From Pseudomonas palmensis (lineage in GTDB: Bacteria; Pseudomonadota; Gammaproteobacteria; Pseudomonadales; Pseudomonadaceae), in the NCBI RefSeq assembly GCF_017848315.1, contig NZ_JAFKEC010000003.1:124001-188000 (forward strand): DNA of 64,000 nt. The letters are read 5' to 3'. Within the stretch, counting starts at the first letter, position 1. Every line of letters starts with the position of its first letter. Shown in pieces: positions 55,320-64,000 of the stretch. The position numbers were made by a program, and so were the translations under genes. The notes beneath the pieces are model-generated. The model saw nothing but the letters and a program-made list of their open reading frames with translations. It had not been told where the DNA came from and searched no databases.

Positions 55320-56660
55320 TCAATCGAGCTTGAGCACCTTGGCCAGCACGATCTTGGGCCCTTTCATCTTCTTGATGATGATGCGCAGGCCGTCGACCTC
55401 CAGCACCTCTTCTTCTTCCGGTACGCGCTTGAGCGTCTCGTAGACCAGGCCAGCAAGGGTTTCGGCCTCGATATGGTCCAGGTCCACGCCCAGCAGGCGC
55501 TCGACCTTGAACAGCGGGGTGTCGCCGCGCACCAGCAGCTTGCCGGGCTGGTAGGCGAGGATACCGCGCTCGGTCTTGCGGTGTTCGTCCTGGATGTCGC
55601 CCACCAGCACTTCGAGCACGTCTTCCATGGTCAGGTAGCCGATCACCTTGCCATCGGCCTCTTCGACCAGGGCAAAGTGCGCGCCGCCCTTGCGGAACTG
55701 CTCCAGCAGCTGCGACAGCGGCATGTGCCGCGATACGCGTTCCAGCGGGCGGGTCAGCTCGGCCAGGTTGAACGACTCGGGCAGGTGGTCCAGCGCGGCC
55801 AGTTCCAGCAGCAGGTCCTTGATGTGCAGCAGGCCGACGAATTCGCCGCTTTCGGCGTCGAGCACCGGGTAGCGGCTGAACTTGTGCCGGCGGAACATCG
55901 CGAGGATCTCCTTGAGCGGCGCATGGGCGTCGAGGCTGACCATGTCTTCACGGGAATTGGCCCAGTCGACCACCTCCAGTTCGCCCATCTCCACCGCCGA
56001 GGCCAGTACGCGCATGCCCTGGTCGCTGGGGTCCTGACCCCGGCTGGAGTGCAGGATCAGCTTGAGTTCCTCGCGGCTGTAATGGTGCTCGTGGTGCGGG
56101 CCGGGCTCGCCCTGGCCGGCGATGCGCAGGATGGCGTTGGCACTGGCGTTGAGCAGGTAGATGGCCGGGTACATCATCCAGTAGAACAGGTACAGCGGCA
56201 CCGCCGTCCACAGCGACAGCAGTTCGGGCTTGCGAATGGCCCAGGACTTGGGCGCCAGCTCGCCGACCACGATGTGCAGGTAGGAAATCACGAAGAAGGC
56301 GCTGAAGAACGATACGCCCTTGATGACTTCGGGCGATTGCACGCCCACCGCCGCCAGCAGCGGCTCGAGCAGGTGCGCGAAGGCCGGCTCGCCGACCCAG
56401 CCCAGGCCAAGCGAGGCCAGTGTGATGCCCAGCTGGCAGGCCGACAGGTAGGCGTCCAGCTGGCTGTGTACGGTACGCAGGATATGCCCGCGCCAGCCGT
56501 TCTTGCCGGCAATCGCCTCGACCCGGGTCGAGCGCAGCTTGACCATGGCGAACTCGGCCGCAACGAAGAATCCGTTGAGCAGAACCAGCAGCAGAGCAAA
56601 AAGAATCATGCCGAAATCGGCGAACAGTGAAGCGAGGGTGATACCAGGGGAAGGGTCCAT
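55320..56660 (-). CDS. CNNM/CorC-type transporter or regulator (DUF21-CBS-CorC_HlyC)
   Basis: This 446-aa protein has a DUF21/CNNM membrane domain (about 1-205; four helices, LLLVLLNGFFVAAEFAMVKLR and QLGITLASLGLGWVGEP). Two CBS domains (about 220-345; LDAHAPLKEILAMFRRHKFSRYPV and HMPLSQLLEQFRKGGAHFALV) and a C-terminal CorC_HlyC FAD-like domain (about 355-440) follow. Relatives handle magnesium or cobalt efflux, or are called hemolysins in older annotation. It is encoded on the phoR strand with 114 bp between them and is not obviously part of the Pho operon. Confidence 0.9.
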   Translation of the reverse strand: MDPSPGITLASLFADFGMILFALLLVLLNGFFVAAEFAMVKLRSTRVEAIAGKNGWRGHILRTVHSQLDAYLSACQLGITLASLGLGWVGEPAFAHLLEPLLAAVGVQSPEVIKGVSFFSAFFVISYLHIVVGELAPKSWAIRKPELLSLWTAVPLYLFYWMMYPAIYLLNASANAILRIAGQGEPGPHHEHHYSREELKLILHSSRGQDPSDQGMRVLASAVEMGELEVVDWANSREDMVSLDAHAPLKEILAMFRRHKFSRYPVLDAESGEFVGLLHIKDLLLELAALDHLPESFNLAELTRPLERVSRHMPLSQLLEQFRKGGAHFALVEEADGKVIGYLTMEDVLEVLVGDIQDEHRKTERGILAYQPGKLLVRGDTPLFKVERLLGVDLDHIEAETLAGLVYETLKRVPEEEEVLEVDGLRIIIKKMKGPKIVLAKVLKLD

Positions 56661-56774
56661 GATGGAGTTTTACGGGGTCCGTCTTCTGAAATAAGGGAGT
56701 GTGGCAATGCCAGCAGGTACTGGCGCGAGTCAGCCAATGTAGCGGCTGACTGCGCAAATTTAAAGGGCGGTCGC

Positions 56775-58085
56775 TCAGGAAACGGTGCGGGTTGCCACCT
56801 GAACGGGGGCGAAATGGCAGGTAAAGGTACTGCCGTGGCCCGGTACGCTGCTGATCTCCAGCCGGCCGCGGTGGCGCAGCAGTACGTGCTTGACGATCGC
56901 CAGGCCAAGGCCGGTGCCGCCGGTGGTGGAGTTGCGGCTGGAGTCGACGCGGTAGAAACGCTCGGTCAGGCGTGGCAGGTGCTTGGGGTCGATGCCGATG
57001 CCCGAGTCCTGCACGCTCAGGTGCGCGCCCTGGGCGTCGGCCCACCAGCGGATGCGGATCTGGCCTTCATCCTGGGTGTACTTGACGGCGTTGAACACAA
57101 GGTTGGAGAACGCGCTGCGCAGTTCCGCCTCGCTGCCCTTGAGGCGCACGCCCGGCTCGGCGTCCAGGGTGATGCGCTGGTTGCGCTGGCCGGACAGGGC
57201 CTGGGCATCGCCCTTGATCGACTGCAGCAGGCTGTCGATGGCCACCGGCTGATTGTCGGAGGGGTAGTCGGTGGCCTCCAGCTTGGCCAGCAGCAACAGG
57301 TCGTTGAGCAGCGTCTGCATGCGCACGCCTTGCTGCTGCATCTGGGTCAGGGCCCGCACCCAGCGCGGGTTCACCTCCTCGACGTTGTCGAGCAGGGTCT
57401 CCAGGTACCCGGCAATCACCGTCAGTGGCGTGCGCAGCTCGTGGGAGACGTTGGCGACGAAGTCCTTGCGCATCTGTTCGAGCTGGTGGATGCGGGTCAC
57501 GTCGCGCACCAGCATCAGGTGTTCGTTGTTGCCGTAGCGGGTGATGTGCAGCTGGATGCGCAGGCGGTCGCTGATGGGCGAGGGGATTTCCAGCGGCTCG
57601 AGGTAGTTCTCCTGTTCGAAGTACTCCTTGAAGCGCGGGTGGCGGACCAGGTTGGTGACCGGCTGGCCGCTGTCCTGTGGGGTCTTGAGCCCCAGCAGGG
57701 TCTCGGCGGCGCGGTTCCACCACTCCAGGTTGCCGTCGCTGTCGAGCATGATCACCGCATCCTTGAGGGCGGCGGTGGACTCCTGCACGCGGTCGATAAC
57801 TGCCTGCAGGCGCCCGCGCACGCGTTGGTCGCGGCGTTGCAGGTGGTAGATGCTGTCGAACACCTCGCCCCACAGGCCATAGCCGTCGGGCGGGGCCTCG
57901 TCGGGTTTGTGCTGGCGCAGCCAGTCGTGCAGGCGCAGCAGTTGCTTGAGGGTCCAGCCCAGATACACGCCAAGGCCCAGGGCCAGGCTCCAGCCGTAAT
58001 GGCCGCTGATCAGCCCTGCCAGCAGGCAGACGGTGGTCAGCAGCAGCATGTGGCGAATCAGGGTGCCATGCCAGTTTTGGTTCAC
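56775..58085 (-). CDS. phoR: Phosphate regulon sensor histidine kinase PhoR
   Basis: This 436-aa inner-membrane kinase has two N-terminal membrane helices (about 8-45) with a very short periplasmic loop. A cytosolic region with a PAS domain (about 95-190) follows, then HisKA with H215 in NVSHELRTP and HATPase_c (NAVKYT, DSGIGI, GTGLGLAIVKH). The lack of a periplasmic sensor fits sensing through PstSCAB-PhoU. It follows phoB by 106 bp, with a repeat-rich hairpin in the gap. Confidence 0.95.
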   Translation of the reverse strand: MNQNWHGTLIRHMLLLTTVCLLAGLISGHYGWSLALGLGVYLGWTLKQLLRLHDWLRQHKPDEAPPDGYGLWGEVFDSIYHLQRRDQRVRGRLQAVIDRVQESTAALKDAVIMLDSDGNLEWWNRAAETLLGLKTPQDSGQPVTNLVRHPRFKEYFEQENYLEPLEIPSPISDRLRIQLHITRYGNNEHLMLVRDVTRIHQLEQMRKDFVANVSHELRTPLTVIAGYLETLLDNVEEVNPRWVRALTQMQQQGVRMQTLLNDLLLLAKLEATDYPSDNQPVAIDSLLQSIKGDAQALSGQRNQRITLDAEPGVRLKGSEAELRSAFSNLVFNAVKYTQDEGQIRIRWWADAQGAHLSVQDSGIGIDPKHLPRLTERFYRVDSSRNSTTGGTGLGLAIVKHVLLRHRGRLEISSVPGHGSTFTCHFAPVQVATRTVS

Positions 58086-58103
58086 GGTGGGTCCTTAGGA
58101 CCC

Positions 58104-58186
58104 GCTGCAAGCTGCAAGCGGCAAGCTGCAAGATTGAAGCGGATCTGCGTTTGCTTTTGCTCTTACTTGAGGCTTGTAGCTTGCCG
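58104..58186. repeat. Imperfect tandem and inverted repeats between phoB and phoR
   Basis: GCTGCAAGCTGCAAGCGG-type repeats occur at 58104-58132, and CGGCAAGCTGCAAG (58119-58132) pairs with CTTGTAGCTTGCCG (58173-58186) with one mismatch. The structure lies in the phoB-phoR spacer and could lower phoR expression relative to phoB. Confidence 0.65.
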
Positions 58187-58191
58187 TGTTC

Positions 58192-58881
58192 TCAACTCTT
58201 GGTTGAGAACCGGTATCCCGTGCCGCGCACGGTTTGTACCAGATTTTCGTAGGCTTCACCCAGCGCCTTGCGCAGACGGCGGATATGCACGTCGACGGTG
58301 CGCTCCTCCACGTACACATTGCCGCCCCATACCTGGTCGAGCAGCTGGCCACGGGTGTAGGCGCGCTCCTGGTGGGTCATGAAGAACTGCAGCAGGCGGT
58401 ATTCGGTAGGGCCCATCTCGGCAGGCTTGCCGTCGATGGTCACGCGGTGGCTGATCGGGTCGAGCAGCAGGCCGCCGACCTCGATCGGGGCCTCGCCATC
58501 ACTGGGGCCGGCACGGCGCAGCACGGCCTTGAGGCGGGCCACCAGTTCGCGCGGGGAGAACGGCTTGGTGATGTAGTCGTCGGCGCCGACTTCCAGGCCC
58601 TGGATCTTGTTGTCTTCCTCACCCTTGGCGGTGAGCATGATGATCGGGATGTCGCCGGTCAGCTCATCGCGCTTGAGGCGCCGCGCCAGTTCGATGCCCG
58701 AAGTGCCCGGCAGCATCCAGTCGAGCAGGATCAGGTCGGGCTTGCGGTCGACGATGATGGCATGGGCCTGCTGCGAGTTTTCCGCCTCCAGGCAGTCGTA
58801 GCCGGCCATTTCCAATGCAACGGCGATCATCTCGCGAATCGGCGCCTCGTCGTCAACGATCAGAATGTTCCTGCCAACCAT
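58192..58881 (-). CDS. phoB: Phosphate regulon response regulator PhoB
   Basis: This 229-aa OmpR-family activator has a receiver domain with D10-D11, phosphorylated D54 (LLDWMLPG) and K in ITKPF. The C-terminal winged helix follows (about 130-227; [24 protein letters not shown] and [17 protein letters not shown], then RGTGYRF). It activates pst and other Pho genes at the 7-4-7 repeats seen in this window. The start [12 protein letters not shown] has AGAGG upstream; a 31-residue extension from 58974 is rejected. A Pho box lies upstream (58934-58951). Confidence 0.97.
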   Translation of the reverse strand: MVGRNILIVDDEAPIREMIAVALEMAGYDCLEAENSQQAHAIIVDRKPDLILLDWMLPGTSGIELARRLKRDELTGDIPIIMLTAKGEEDNKIQGLEVGADDYITKPFSPRELVARLKAVLRRAGPSDGEAPIEVGGLLLDPISHRVTIDGKPAEMGPTEYRLLQFFMTHQERAYTRGQLLDQVWGGNVYVEERTVDVHIRRLRKALGEAYENLVQTVRGTGYRFSTKS

Positions 58882-58933
58882 GCTCAAACCTCTTCCCATT
58901 AAGGTGTCTTGGCCCGCATTAGATAACGGAATT

Positions 58934-58951
58934 ATTGCAGTCGTGTGACAG
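58934..58951 (-). promoter_or_regulatory. Pho box upstream of phoB
   Basis: Read on the minus strand, CTGTCAC-ACGA-CTGCAAT forms a 7-4-7 direct repeat, 53 bp before the phoB start. The second half is degenerate. It predicts autoregulation of phoBR. Confidence 0.75.
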
Positions 58952-59028
58952 GTCGTGTGGCCTGGCGGCAACATTCCTTGGCTGAGCTAGGCTTTAGCTC
59001 CCACCCATCACCAAAAACGGTGAATCCA

Positions 59029-59402
59029 ATGACACGACATACGCTGAACTGGATGGCTCTCTTTGCTGTTGCAGCACTGGCCCTGCCGGGGGTGGCAGCG
59101 GCCGCGCCGGGGATGGAGAAGAACGGCGTGCTGGTCGATTCTGCCGGCATGACGCTGTACACCTTCGACAAGGATGCCGGCGGCAAATCCATGTGCAATG
59201 ACGACTGCGCCAAGAACTGGCCGCCCCTCAAGGCCATGGCGGGCGACGCCGCCGAGGGCAAGTGGACGCAGATCAAGCGCGAAGACGGCTCGATGCAGTG
59301 GGCCTACGATGGCAAGCCGCTGTACACCTTCGTCAAGGACAAGAAGGGCGGTGACATGACCGGCGACGGCATGAAGGACGTCTGGCACGCCGCCAAGCCA
59401 TG
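59029..59402 (+). CDS. Small secreted COG4315/lipoprotein_15-type repeat protein
   Basis: This protein of about 124 aa has a signal peptide (residues 1 to about 25, AAAA-P). It has the twin pattern of this family: GVLVDSAGMTLYTFDKDAGGKSMCNDDCAKNWPPL and, later, MQWAYDGKPLYTFVKDKKGGDMTGDG. Two cysteines (CNDDC) lie in the first repeat. Function is unknown. The start MTRHTLNWM begins the signal peptide and is preferred over 58945. Divergent from phoB and convergent with ubiA. Confidence 0.85.
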
Positions 59403-59435
59403 AGGCCGGCCTTGCGCGGCCGCCCCCGGGGGCGG

Positions 59436-60326
59436 CTAGCGCAGGGCGTAGTCCAGTACCACGCCGATGAACACCAGCAGCCCGGCCCAGTGGTTGTGCA
59501 GGAAGGCCTTGAAGCAGGCGTCGCGATCCAGGCTGCGGGTCGACCAGTATTCCCAGGCGAAGCACAGCGCCGCGCCTACCAGCCCCAGGTGGAACCAGCC
59601 ACCCAGCTCGAAGCGGTTGCCGGCCATCAGCAGGCAGCCCAGCGACAGCAGCTGCAAGGTCAGGATGATGGCGCGATCGGCTTCGCCGAACAGGATCGCG
59701 GTGGACTTGACCCCGATCTTCAGGTCGTCGTCGCGGTCGACCATCGCGTAGTAGGTGTCGTAGCCCACGGTCCACAGCAGGTTGGCGATGTACAGCAGCC
59801 AGGCGATGGCCGGCAGCTCGCCGGTGGCGGCGGTGAAGGCCATGGGGATGCCCCAGGAATAGGCCGCGCCCAGCACCACCTGCGGGTAATAGGTGTAGCG
59901 CTTCATGAACGGGTAGCAGGCTGCCAGCGCCACGGCGCCGAACGACAGCCATACCGTCTGCGCATTGGTGCACAGCACCAGCACGAAACTCAGCCCCACC
60001 AGGGTCGCGAACAGGACCAGCGCCTCGCGCCCGCTGATGCGCCCGGCCGCCAGCGGGCGTTCGGCGGTGCGCTTGACGTGACCGTCGACCTTGCGGTCGG
60101 CAAAATCGTTGATCGCGCAGCCCGCGGCGCGCATCAGCACCACGCCGAACAGGAAGATCAGCACGTTGGCCACGGTGGGCGTGCCCTTGGCCGCGATCCA
60201 TACCGCCGTGAGGGTGGGCCACAGCAGCAGGTAGATGCCGATCGGCTTGTCCATGCGGCTGAGCTGGATGAAGTCCCAGGCCCGGGGGTGCAGGCGATTG
60301 AGCGACTTGAGCAGGCTCAGGTACAT
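59436..60326 (-). CDS. ubiA: 4-hydroxybenzoate polyprenyltransferase
   Basis: This 296-aa inner-membrane prenyltransferase of ubiquinone synthesis has about eight membrane helices and both Asp-rich motifs ([20 protein letters not shown] and [16 protein letters not shown]). It attaches the polyprenyl chain to 4-hydroxybenzoate made by UbiC. The start MYLSLLKSL overlaps the ubiC stop (TGATG), so the pair is translationally coupled. Confidence 0.96.
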   Translation of the reverse strand: MYLSLLKSLNRLHPRAWDFIQLSRMDKPIGIYLLLWPTLTAVWIAAKGTPTVANVLIFLFGVVLMRAAGCAINDFADRKVDGHVKRTAERPLAAGRISGREALVLFATLVGLSFVLVLCTNAQTVWLSFGAVALAACYPFMKRYTYYPQVVLGAAYSWGIPMAFTAATGELPAIAWLLYIANLLWTVGYDTYYAMVDRDDDLKIGVKSTAILFGEADRAIILTLQLLSLGCLLMAGNRFELGGWFHLGLVGAALCFAWEYWSTRSLDRDACFKAFLHNHWAGLLVFIGVVLDYALR

Positions 60327-60892
60327 CAGCGGTCCTCCAGGCGGGTGTCGGTGGCCTGCCACAGGGCGGGCAGGAAGATCTCGGCCACCAGGATGCTCAG
60401 TTCACCCTGGTCGAACCGCGAACGGCGTGCCCACAGGCCGTCATGGCGCTGCTCGCGGGGCAACCAGGCGGCAGGGTAGTGGCACACCTCGATGGCCTGG
60501 CGGGTAAACCCGGGGCTGCAGAACAGCAACTCGCCCAGCGAACGGCTGCCCAGCGCTTCCATGTCCAGGCCGCCCTGCTGCAGGGCGCTGCGCGCGGCCA
60601 CACTGCGTGCGTACACCCACGGCTGGCCATGCCCGCGCAGGTACACCTCGCGCACCCAGCCTTCGCTGCCCGGGGCCAGGCCGAGGCTGGTGCACTCGTC
60701 GGCGCGCAGCGGCTGCCAGCCCTCGTACAGGGGGGTCACGCTGAAGTGATCGGCGGATAATCGGGTCAGGCGGCGGGTCAACGAGCCCTGGTCGAACAGC
60801 CAGTCGGCGGTAAGGGGGTCGGCGCTTGCGGCCAGCGGCGTTTGCTGCTGCAGCCAGTGTGGCGCGGGCACTTGCGAGGTTTCGTACGGCAC
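60326..60892 (-). CDS. ubiC: Chorismate pyruvate-lyase
   Basis: This 188-aa enzyme converts chorismate to 4-hydroxybenzoate and pyruvate, the first committed step of ubiquinone synthesis. It is recognised from the [12 protein letters not shown] segment, [17 protein letters not shown] and LGELLF followed by ARRSRF. The stop overlaps the ubiA start, so both belong to one operon. Confidence 0.93.
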   Translation of the reverse strand: MPYETSQVPAPHWLQQQTPLAASADPLTADWLFDQGSLTRRLTRLSADHFSVTPLYEGWQPLRADECTSLGLAPGSEGWVREVYLRGHGQPWVYARSVAARSALQQGGLDMEALGSRSLGELLFCSPGFTRQAIEVCHYPAAWLPREQRHDGLWARRSRFDQGELSILVAEIFLPALWQATDTRLEDR

Positions 60893-61060
60893 GGTAGGTA
60901 TGCGGTTACAAGCCAGTGAGGCGCCGAGCTTAGCATGTTTGCCGGTTGCGCTTGCATCGCGCCACCAGCCTCAGTACAAAGCCCCCTGACGATCCATGCA
61001 GCGCCAAGACTGTAATGATCACAACCGATGTGCGTCTGGATTACTGGAGGGAGAGCGATC

Positions 61061-61228
61061 ATGAAGAAGTGGCAATGCGTGGTATGCGGGCTTATCTACA
61101 ACGAGGCCGATGGCTGGCCGGATGACGGCATTGCGCCGGGCACCTTGTGGCAGGACGTGCCGGAAGACTGGCTGTGCCCGGACTGCGGCGTGGGCAAGAT
61201 GGATTTCGAGATGATCGAAATCAACTGA
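61061..61228 (+). CDS. rubA: Rubredoxin
   Basis: This 55-aa electron carrier has one iron bound by C6 and C9 (CVVCG) and C39 and C42 (CPDCG). The pattern [26 protein letters not shown] is the AlkG2-type rubredoxin sequence. GGAGGGAG precedes the ATG. It lies 30 bp before its NAD(H)-dependent reductase, so the pair forms an electron-transfer chain for an unknown oxygenase or for oxidative-stress reduction. Confidence 0.95.
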   Translation: MKKWQCVVCGLIYNEADGWPDDGIAPGTLWQDVPEDWLCPDCGVGKMDFEMIEIN

Positions 61229-61258
61229 TCATTTTTTATACAGGGAAGGGATGAAGGC

Positions 61259-62407
61259 ATGAGCGATCCGGTGGTGATTGTCGGTACGGGGCTGGCGGGC
61301 TACAACCTCGCCCGCGAATTTCGCAAGCTCGACGGCGAGACGCCGTTGCTGCTGATCAGCGCCGATGATGGTCGCTCGTATTCCAAGCCGATGCTGTCCA
61401 CCGGCTTTGCCAAGGACAAGGACGCCGACGGCCTGAGCATGGCCGAGCCGGGGGCCATGGCCGAGCAGCTCAAGGCCCAGGTGCGTACCCATACGCGCAT
61501 CAGCGGCATCGACCCGGGCCACAAGCGCCTGTGGATCGGCGAGGAGCAGGTGCCGTACCGCGACCTGGTGCTGGCGCTGGGCGCGCAGACCATTCAGGTG
61601 CCGGTGCAGGGCGACGCAGCCGATGCGATCTTCCCGATCAACGACCTCGAAGACTACGCGCGCTTTCGCGCCGCGGCGGCCGGCAAGCGCCGGGTACTGA
61701 TTCTGGGCGCCGGGCTGATCGGCTGCGAGTTCGCCAACGACATGCACCTGGGTGGCTTCGAGATCGACATCGTCGCCCCCTGCGAGCAGGTCATGCCGAC
61801 CCTGCTGCACCCGGCCGCCGCGGCTGCGGTGCAGGCTGGGCTGCAAGGGCTTGGTGTGCGCTTTCACCTGGGCCCGGTGCTGACCCGCCTGGAACGTTCG
61901 GCCGATGCCCTGCAAGCGCATCTGTCCGATGGCAGTGTGATCGTCTGCGACCTGGTGGTATCGGCCATCGGCCTGCGCCCCCGCATCGACCTGGCTGCCG
62001 CCGCTGGCCTGCAGGTCAATCGCGGGGTGGTGGTCGACCGCCACCTGCGCACCTCGCACGCCAATATCCATGCCCTGGGCGACTGTGCCGAGGTCGACGG
62101 CATCAACCTGCTGTACGTGATGCCGCTGATGGCCTGCGCGCGCGCGCTGGCGCAGACCCTGGCGGGCAATCCGACGGTGGTCAGCTACGGGCCTATGCCC
62201 ATCACGGTGAAGACCCCGGTATGCCCGCTGGTCGTTTCACCGCCGCCACGCGCCCGCGAAGGCCAGTGGCAGGTCGAAGGGCAGGGCAGCGACATCAAGG
62301 TGCTCTGCCGGGATGCCGATGGCCAACTGCTGGGCTATGTATTGACCGGTACGGCAGTGATGGAAAAGCTGGCGCTGAACCGTCAACTTCCGCCGTTGCT
62401 GGCATAA
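61259..62407 (+). CDS. Rubredoxin-NAD(+) reductase
   Basis: This 382-aa FAD enzyme (AlkT/RubB type) passes electrons from NADH to rubredoxin. It has the FAD motif [10 protein letters not shown] at residues 9-18, the NAD motif [15 protein letters not shown] near 145-160 and the FAD-binding LGDCAEVDG near 280. CAGGGAAGGG precedes the ATG. It pairs with rubA upstream; the physiological acceptor is not visible in the window. Confidence 0.94.
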   Translation: MSDPVVIVGTGLAGYNLAREFRKLDGETPLLLISADDGRSYSKPMLSTGFAKDKDADGLSMAEPGAMAEQLKAQVRTHTRISGIDPGHKRLWIGEEQVPYRDLVLALGAQTIQVPVQGDAADAIFPINDLEDYARFRAAAAGKRRVLILGAGLIGCEFANDMHLGGFEIDIVAPCEQVMPTLLHPAAAAAVQAGLQGLGVRFHLGPVLTRLERSADALQAHLSDGSVIVCDLVVSAIGLRPRIDLAAAAGLQVNRGVVVDRHLRTSHANIHALGDCAEVDGINLLYVMPLMACARALAQTLAGNPTVVSYGPMPITVKTPVCPLVVSPPPRAREGQWQVEGQGSDIKVLCRDADGQLLGYVLTGTAVMEKLALNRQLPPLLA

Positions 62408-62593
62408 ATAGCTGTCGTTCTGTCGGATATACCCTGCCATTGCCTGAACAATGGCCGCCCAGAGACTGGCGCGGCCACTGGCGGCGTGCCATTCTCACAC
62501 CCGTCTGCCGCAGTTTAGAGCCTGCGGTGCCTTAGGCGCTGCCTGCAAGGCAGCACGGCATAACAACAAAAAATCCGTCAGAGGGGCTTCACC

Positions 62594-62869
62594 ATGCGTA
62601 AACCAGAACTCGCCGCAGCCATTGCCGAGAAAGCCGACCTTACCAAGGAGCAGGCCAACCGCGTGCTCAATGCCGTACTGGAAGAAATCACCAACGCGCT
62701 GCACAAGAAAGACAGCGTCACCCTGGTAGGCTTCGGCACGTTCCTGCAGCGCCACCGTGGCGCGCGCACCGGCAAGAACCCTCAGACGGGCGAGCCGGTG
62801 AAGATCAAGGCCAGCAACACCGTGGCGTTCAAGCCAGGCAAGTTCCTCAAGGACAGCGTCAATCCGTAA
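62594..62869 (+). CDS. hupA: DNA-binding protein HU
   Basis: This 91-aa histone-like protein has the HU fold with the N-terminal dimerisation helices (MRKPELAAAIAEKADLTKEQANRVLNAVLEEI). The beta-arm carries GFGTF followed by RTGKNPQTGEPVKI and the DNA-intercalating Pro in NPQTG. It compacts the chromosome. It ends in a good terminator. The isoform (HupA-type versus HupB or HupN) is inferred from gene neighbours. Confidence 0.93.
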   Translation: MRKPELAAAIAEKADLTKEQANRVLNAVLEEITNALHKKDSVTLVGFGTFLQRHRGARTGKNPQTGEPVKIKASNTVAFKPGKFLKDSVNP

Positions 62870-62893
62870 GGCCGTGGGCTACTGATTGCATTG

Positions 62894-62926
62894 AAGAGCG
62901 GGCACCCCTACAAGGTGCCCGTTCTT
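62894..62926 (+). terminator. Intrinsic terminator of hupA
   Basis: AAGAGCGGGCACC (62894-62906) pairs with GGTGCCCGTTCTT (62914-62926), one G-T pair included, around a 7-nt loop; GTTTG follows. Confidence 0.85.
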
Positions 62927-62943
62927 GTTTGTGTGGCGGCTCT

Positions 62944-63011
62944 TCGCCGGCAATGCCGGCGCCTGCAGGAGATAACCGCCGTCTGCAGGAGCCGGCGTTG
63001 CCGGCGAGGAA
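62944..63011. repeat. REP-type inverted repeat after hupA
   Basis: Arms near 62944-62968 and 62983-63011 share inverted cores (GCCGGCAATGCCGGCGCCTGCAG and its near complement), with small mismatches. Confidence 0.7.
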
Positions 63012-63141
63012 CCCACCGTGCAGTGCGCTATTGCCGTGCCCCGTGCTTGTGACTAGCATACGCCGCCGCCCACACCCGCGCGGCGGTGTTCCAGGGAGGG
63101 AGCGGCATGGGCAACTCATCATTCATCGAATCGTTCGGCTC

Positions 63142-63567
63142 ATGCCTGTGAGCTGTGCGCCCCCCTATCGCTTCTACGTCTGGTTACCCTGGGTATGCCT
63201 GGTTTCGCTGCTGTGCCTGGATGTCTACCAGTACGGCCTGCGCGTGACCGGTTTCGAGCCGTTCCTGCAAATCTACCTGCTGGGCTTCGGCCTGCTTGGC
63301 TACCCCCTGTTCGCGCTGTGGGCCAGCCGCCGCCTGCACCTGGCGCCTCGGCACCTGTGGTGGGCGCCGTTGTGGTGCGTCCCTTTCTACGCACTGCCCT
63401 GGGTGCTGTATGGCCTGGTCTACCTGCTCACCGGCCGTATCGCCGGGTTGGGCCTGATGCTGATGTGGGTGGCCTTTGTGCCCTACCTGCTGGGCGCCGG
63501 CTATTTTTTCGTCACCCTGACCGCGCTGCTGCTGGCGGCGCAAAGGCGCCTGTGCAATGGACCTTGA
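63142..63567 (+). CDS. Small membrane protein of unknown function
   Basis: This protein of 141 aa (from MPVSCAPPYR) has about four membrane segments (FYVWLPWVCLVSLLCLDVY, FLQIYLLGFGLLGYPLFALWA, WWAPLWCVPFYALPWVLYGLVYL and LGLMLMWVAFVPYLLGAGYFFVTL). I do not recognise the family. It overlaps the next gene by 11 bp and is probably the first gene of a run of three overlapping membrane-protein genes. ATG 63142 is the best start; the frame is open upstream to 62929 but crosses the REP region. Confidence 0.7.
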   Translation: MPVSCAPPYRFYVWLPWVCLVSLLCLDVYQYGLRVTGFEPFLQIYLLGFGLLGYPLFALWASRRLHLAPRHLWWAPLWCVPFYALPWVLYGLVYLLTGRIAGLGLMLMWVAFVPYLLGAGYFFVTLTALLLAAQRRLCNGP

Positions 63568-63769
63568 GCTGAAGAATTACCTGGCAGGTCTCGCCGACAG
63601 CAACCTGTTCGGCAGCCTGGCCATCCTGTGCCTGTTCGCCTTGCTGCTGAACCTCGGCGAGCGCCAGCGCAACACGCGCTGGGTTAGGCTGCTGACGTTT
63701 GGCTGCCTGTTGGCGGTGGTGCTGCTGCACGGTGTGGGCACCTACTGCATGAATACCCAGGTACCGTGA
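63557..63769 (+). CDS. Small membrane protein of unknown function
   Basis: This 70-aa protein has two hydrophobic segments (FGSLAILCLFALLLNLG and LLTFGCLLAVVLLHGVG), a short charged start and one Cys near the C terminus. It overlaps the upstream gene by 11 bp and the next by one base (TGATG), so it belongs to the same operon. No family is recognised. Confidence 0.7.
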   Translation: MDLELKNYLAGLADSNLFGSLAILCLFALLLNLGERQRNTRWVRLLTFGCLLAVVLLHGVGTYCMNTQVP

Positions 63770-64000
63770 TGAAGGCAGTAATCGGAGTGGTATTGGTGGC
63801 CGTGCTGGCGCTGGGGGTGGGCACGCCGCTGTTCGGCAACCTGCTGATGCTGCTGATGGACCGCGACAACTTCATCCCCGCCGAATCGTCGCTGCTGAGT
63901 TTCGAGCCGTATCAGGTGTCCCAGGGCTCATCGAACTATTGGCTGTACGGCGAGGACGACCGTTACTACTACCACTTCACGCATGAGCCCGCTCACCCCT
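63769..64000 (+). CDS. Membrane-anchored protein, 3' partial
   Basis: The frame opens at ATG 63769, inside the previous stop (TGATG), and runs to the window end (77 codons). Residues 3-30 form a membrane or signal-anchor segment (VIGVVLVAVLALGVGTPLFGNLLML). An acidic, Tyr-rich stretch follows (NYWLYGEDDRYYYH). The C terminus is outside the window and the family is not recognised. Confidence 0.7.
   Translation, partial: MKAVIGVVLVAVLALGVGTPLFGNLLMLLMDRDNFIPAESSLLSFEPYQVSQGSSNYWLYGEDDRYYYHFTHEPAHP

Overview
The window looks like chromosomal core sequence of a Pseudomonas putida-group bacterium. The evidence is high G+C coding sequence packed on both strands, typical Pseudomonas gene neighbourhoods (pstSCAB-phoU, phoBR, ubiCA, rubredoxin and its reductase, hupA, purEK, pycA-oadA-pycR, zwf with an RpiR regulator, uvrD, cls, cfa, lpd), and repeated palindromic elements of the P. 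putida REP kind. The species call is an inference from gene order and protein sequence, not from a database search. I see no rRNA, tRNA, insertion sequence, prophage or CRISPR array. The genes at both edges are cut by the window.

Layout. 1-2357: a truncated FAD/[2Fe-2S] subunit and a FAD subunit of an HcnB/HcnC-type amino-acid dehydrogenase. 2435-7313: lone lipoamide dehydrogenase, cyclopropane fatty acid synthase, cardiolipin synthase and a DUF3617 protein. 7314-11572: a zinc-starvation island (folE2, an unknown secreted protein, two COG0523 GTPases and a DUF1826 protein) with two palindromes that match Zur boxes. 11627-20288: pdxY, two thioesterase/hydrolase-type genes, a CPA2 antiporter, a SUKH-like protein, a Tim44-like protein and uvrD. 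20524-31040: a membrane PAS-GGDEF-EAL protein, the zwf/RpiR pair with a HexR-type operator, and pycR facing pycA-oadA. 31077-37676: two acetyltransferases, a MocR regulator with an unusual tandem-repeat linker, an acetylpolyamine deacetylase, an AraC regulator, asparaginase and a zinc-ribbon membrane protein. 37803-46155: aspA facing a LysR gene, purEK, envelope proteins, a mutarotase, a thioesterase and an MFS transporter. 46218-58951: the phosphate regulon, with Pho boxes before pstS, pstC and phoB, interrupted by a response regulator, an M23 peptidase and a CNNM/CorC protein. 59029-64000: a small secreted protein, ubiCA, rubA and its reductase, hupA and a run of overlapping small membrane-protein genes.

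How the genes fit together. Phosphate uptake (PstSCAB), its negative regulator PhoU and the PhoBR two-component system form one regulatory unit. Pyruvate carboxylase, aspartase and asparaginase feed the C4/aspartate node, and zwf supplies NADPH. The zinc island would replace zinc-dependent folate synthesis and allocate scarce zinc. Most of the window is housekeeping. The least explained parts are (i) the 12-bp tandem repeat with DnaA-box-like units inside the MocR gene, plus a second group of DnaA boxes in a COG0523 gene, (ii) the unknown secreted protein that shares a Zur box with zigA, (iii) terminator hairpins placed in the leader of purE and over the start of a DUF3299 gene, and (iv) the small membrane-protein operon at the right edge.
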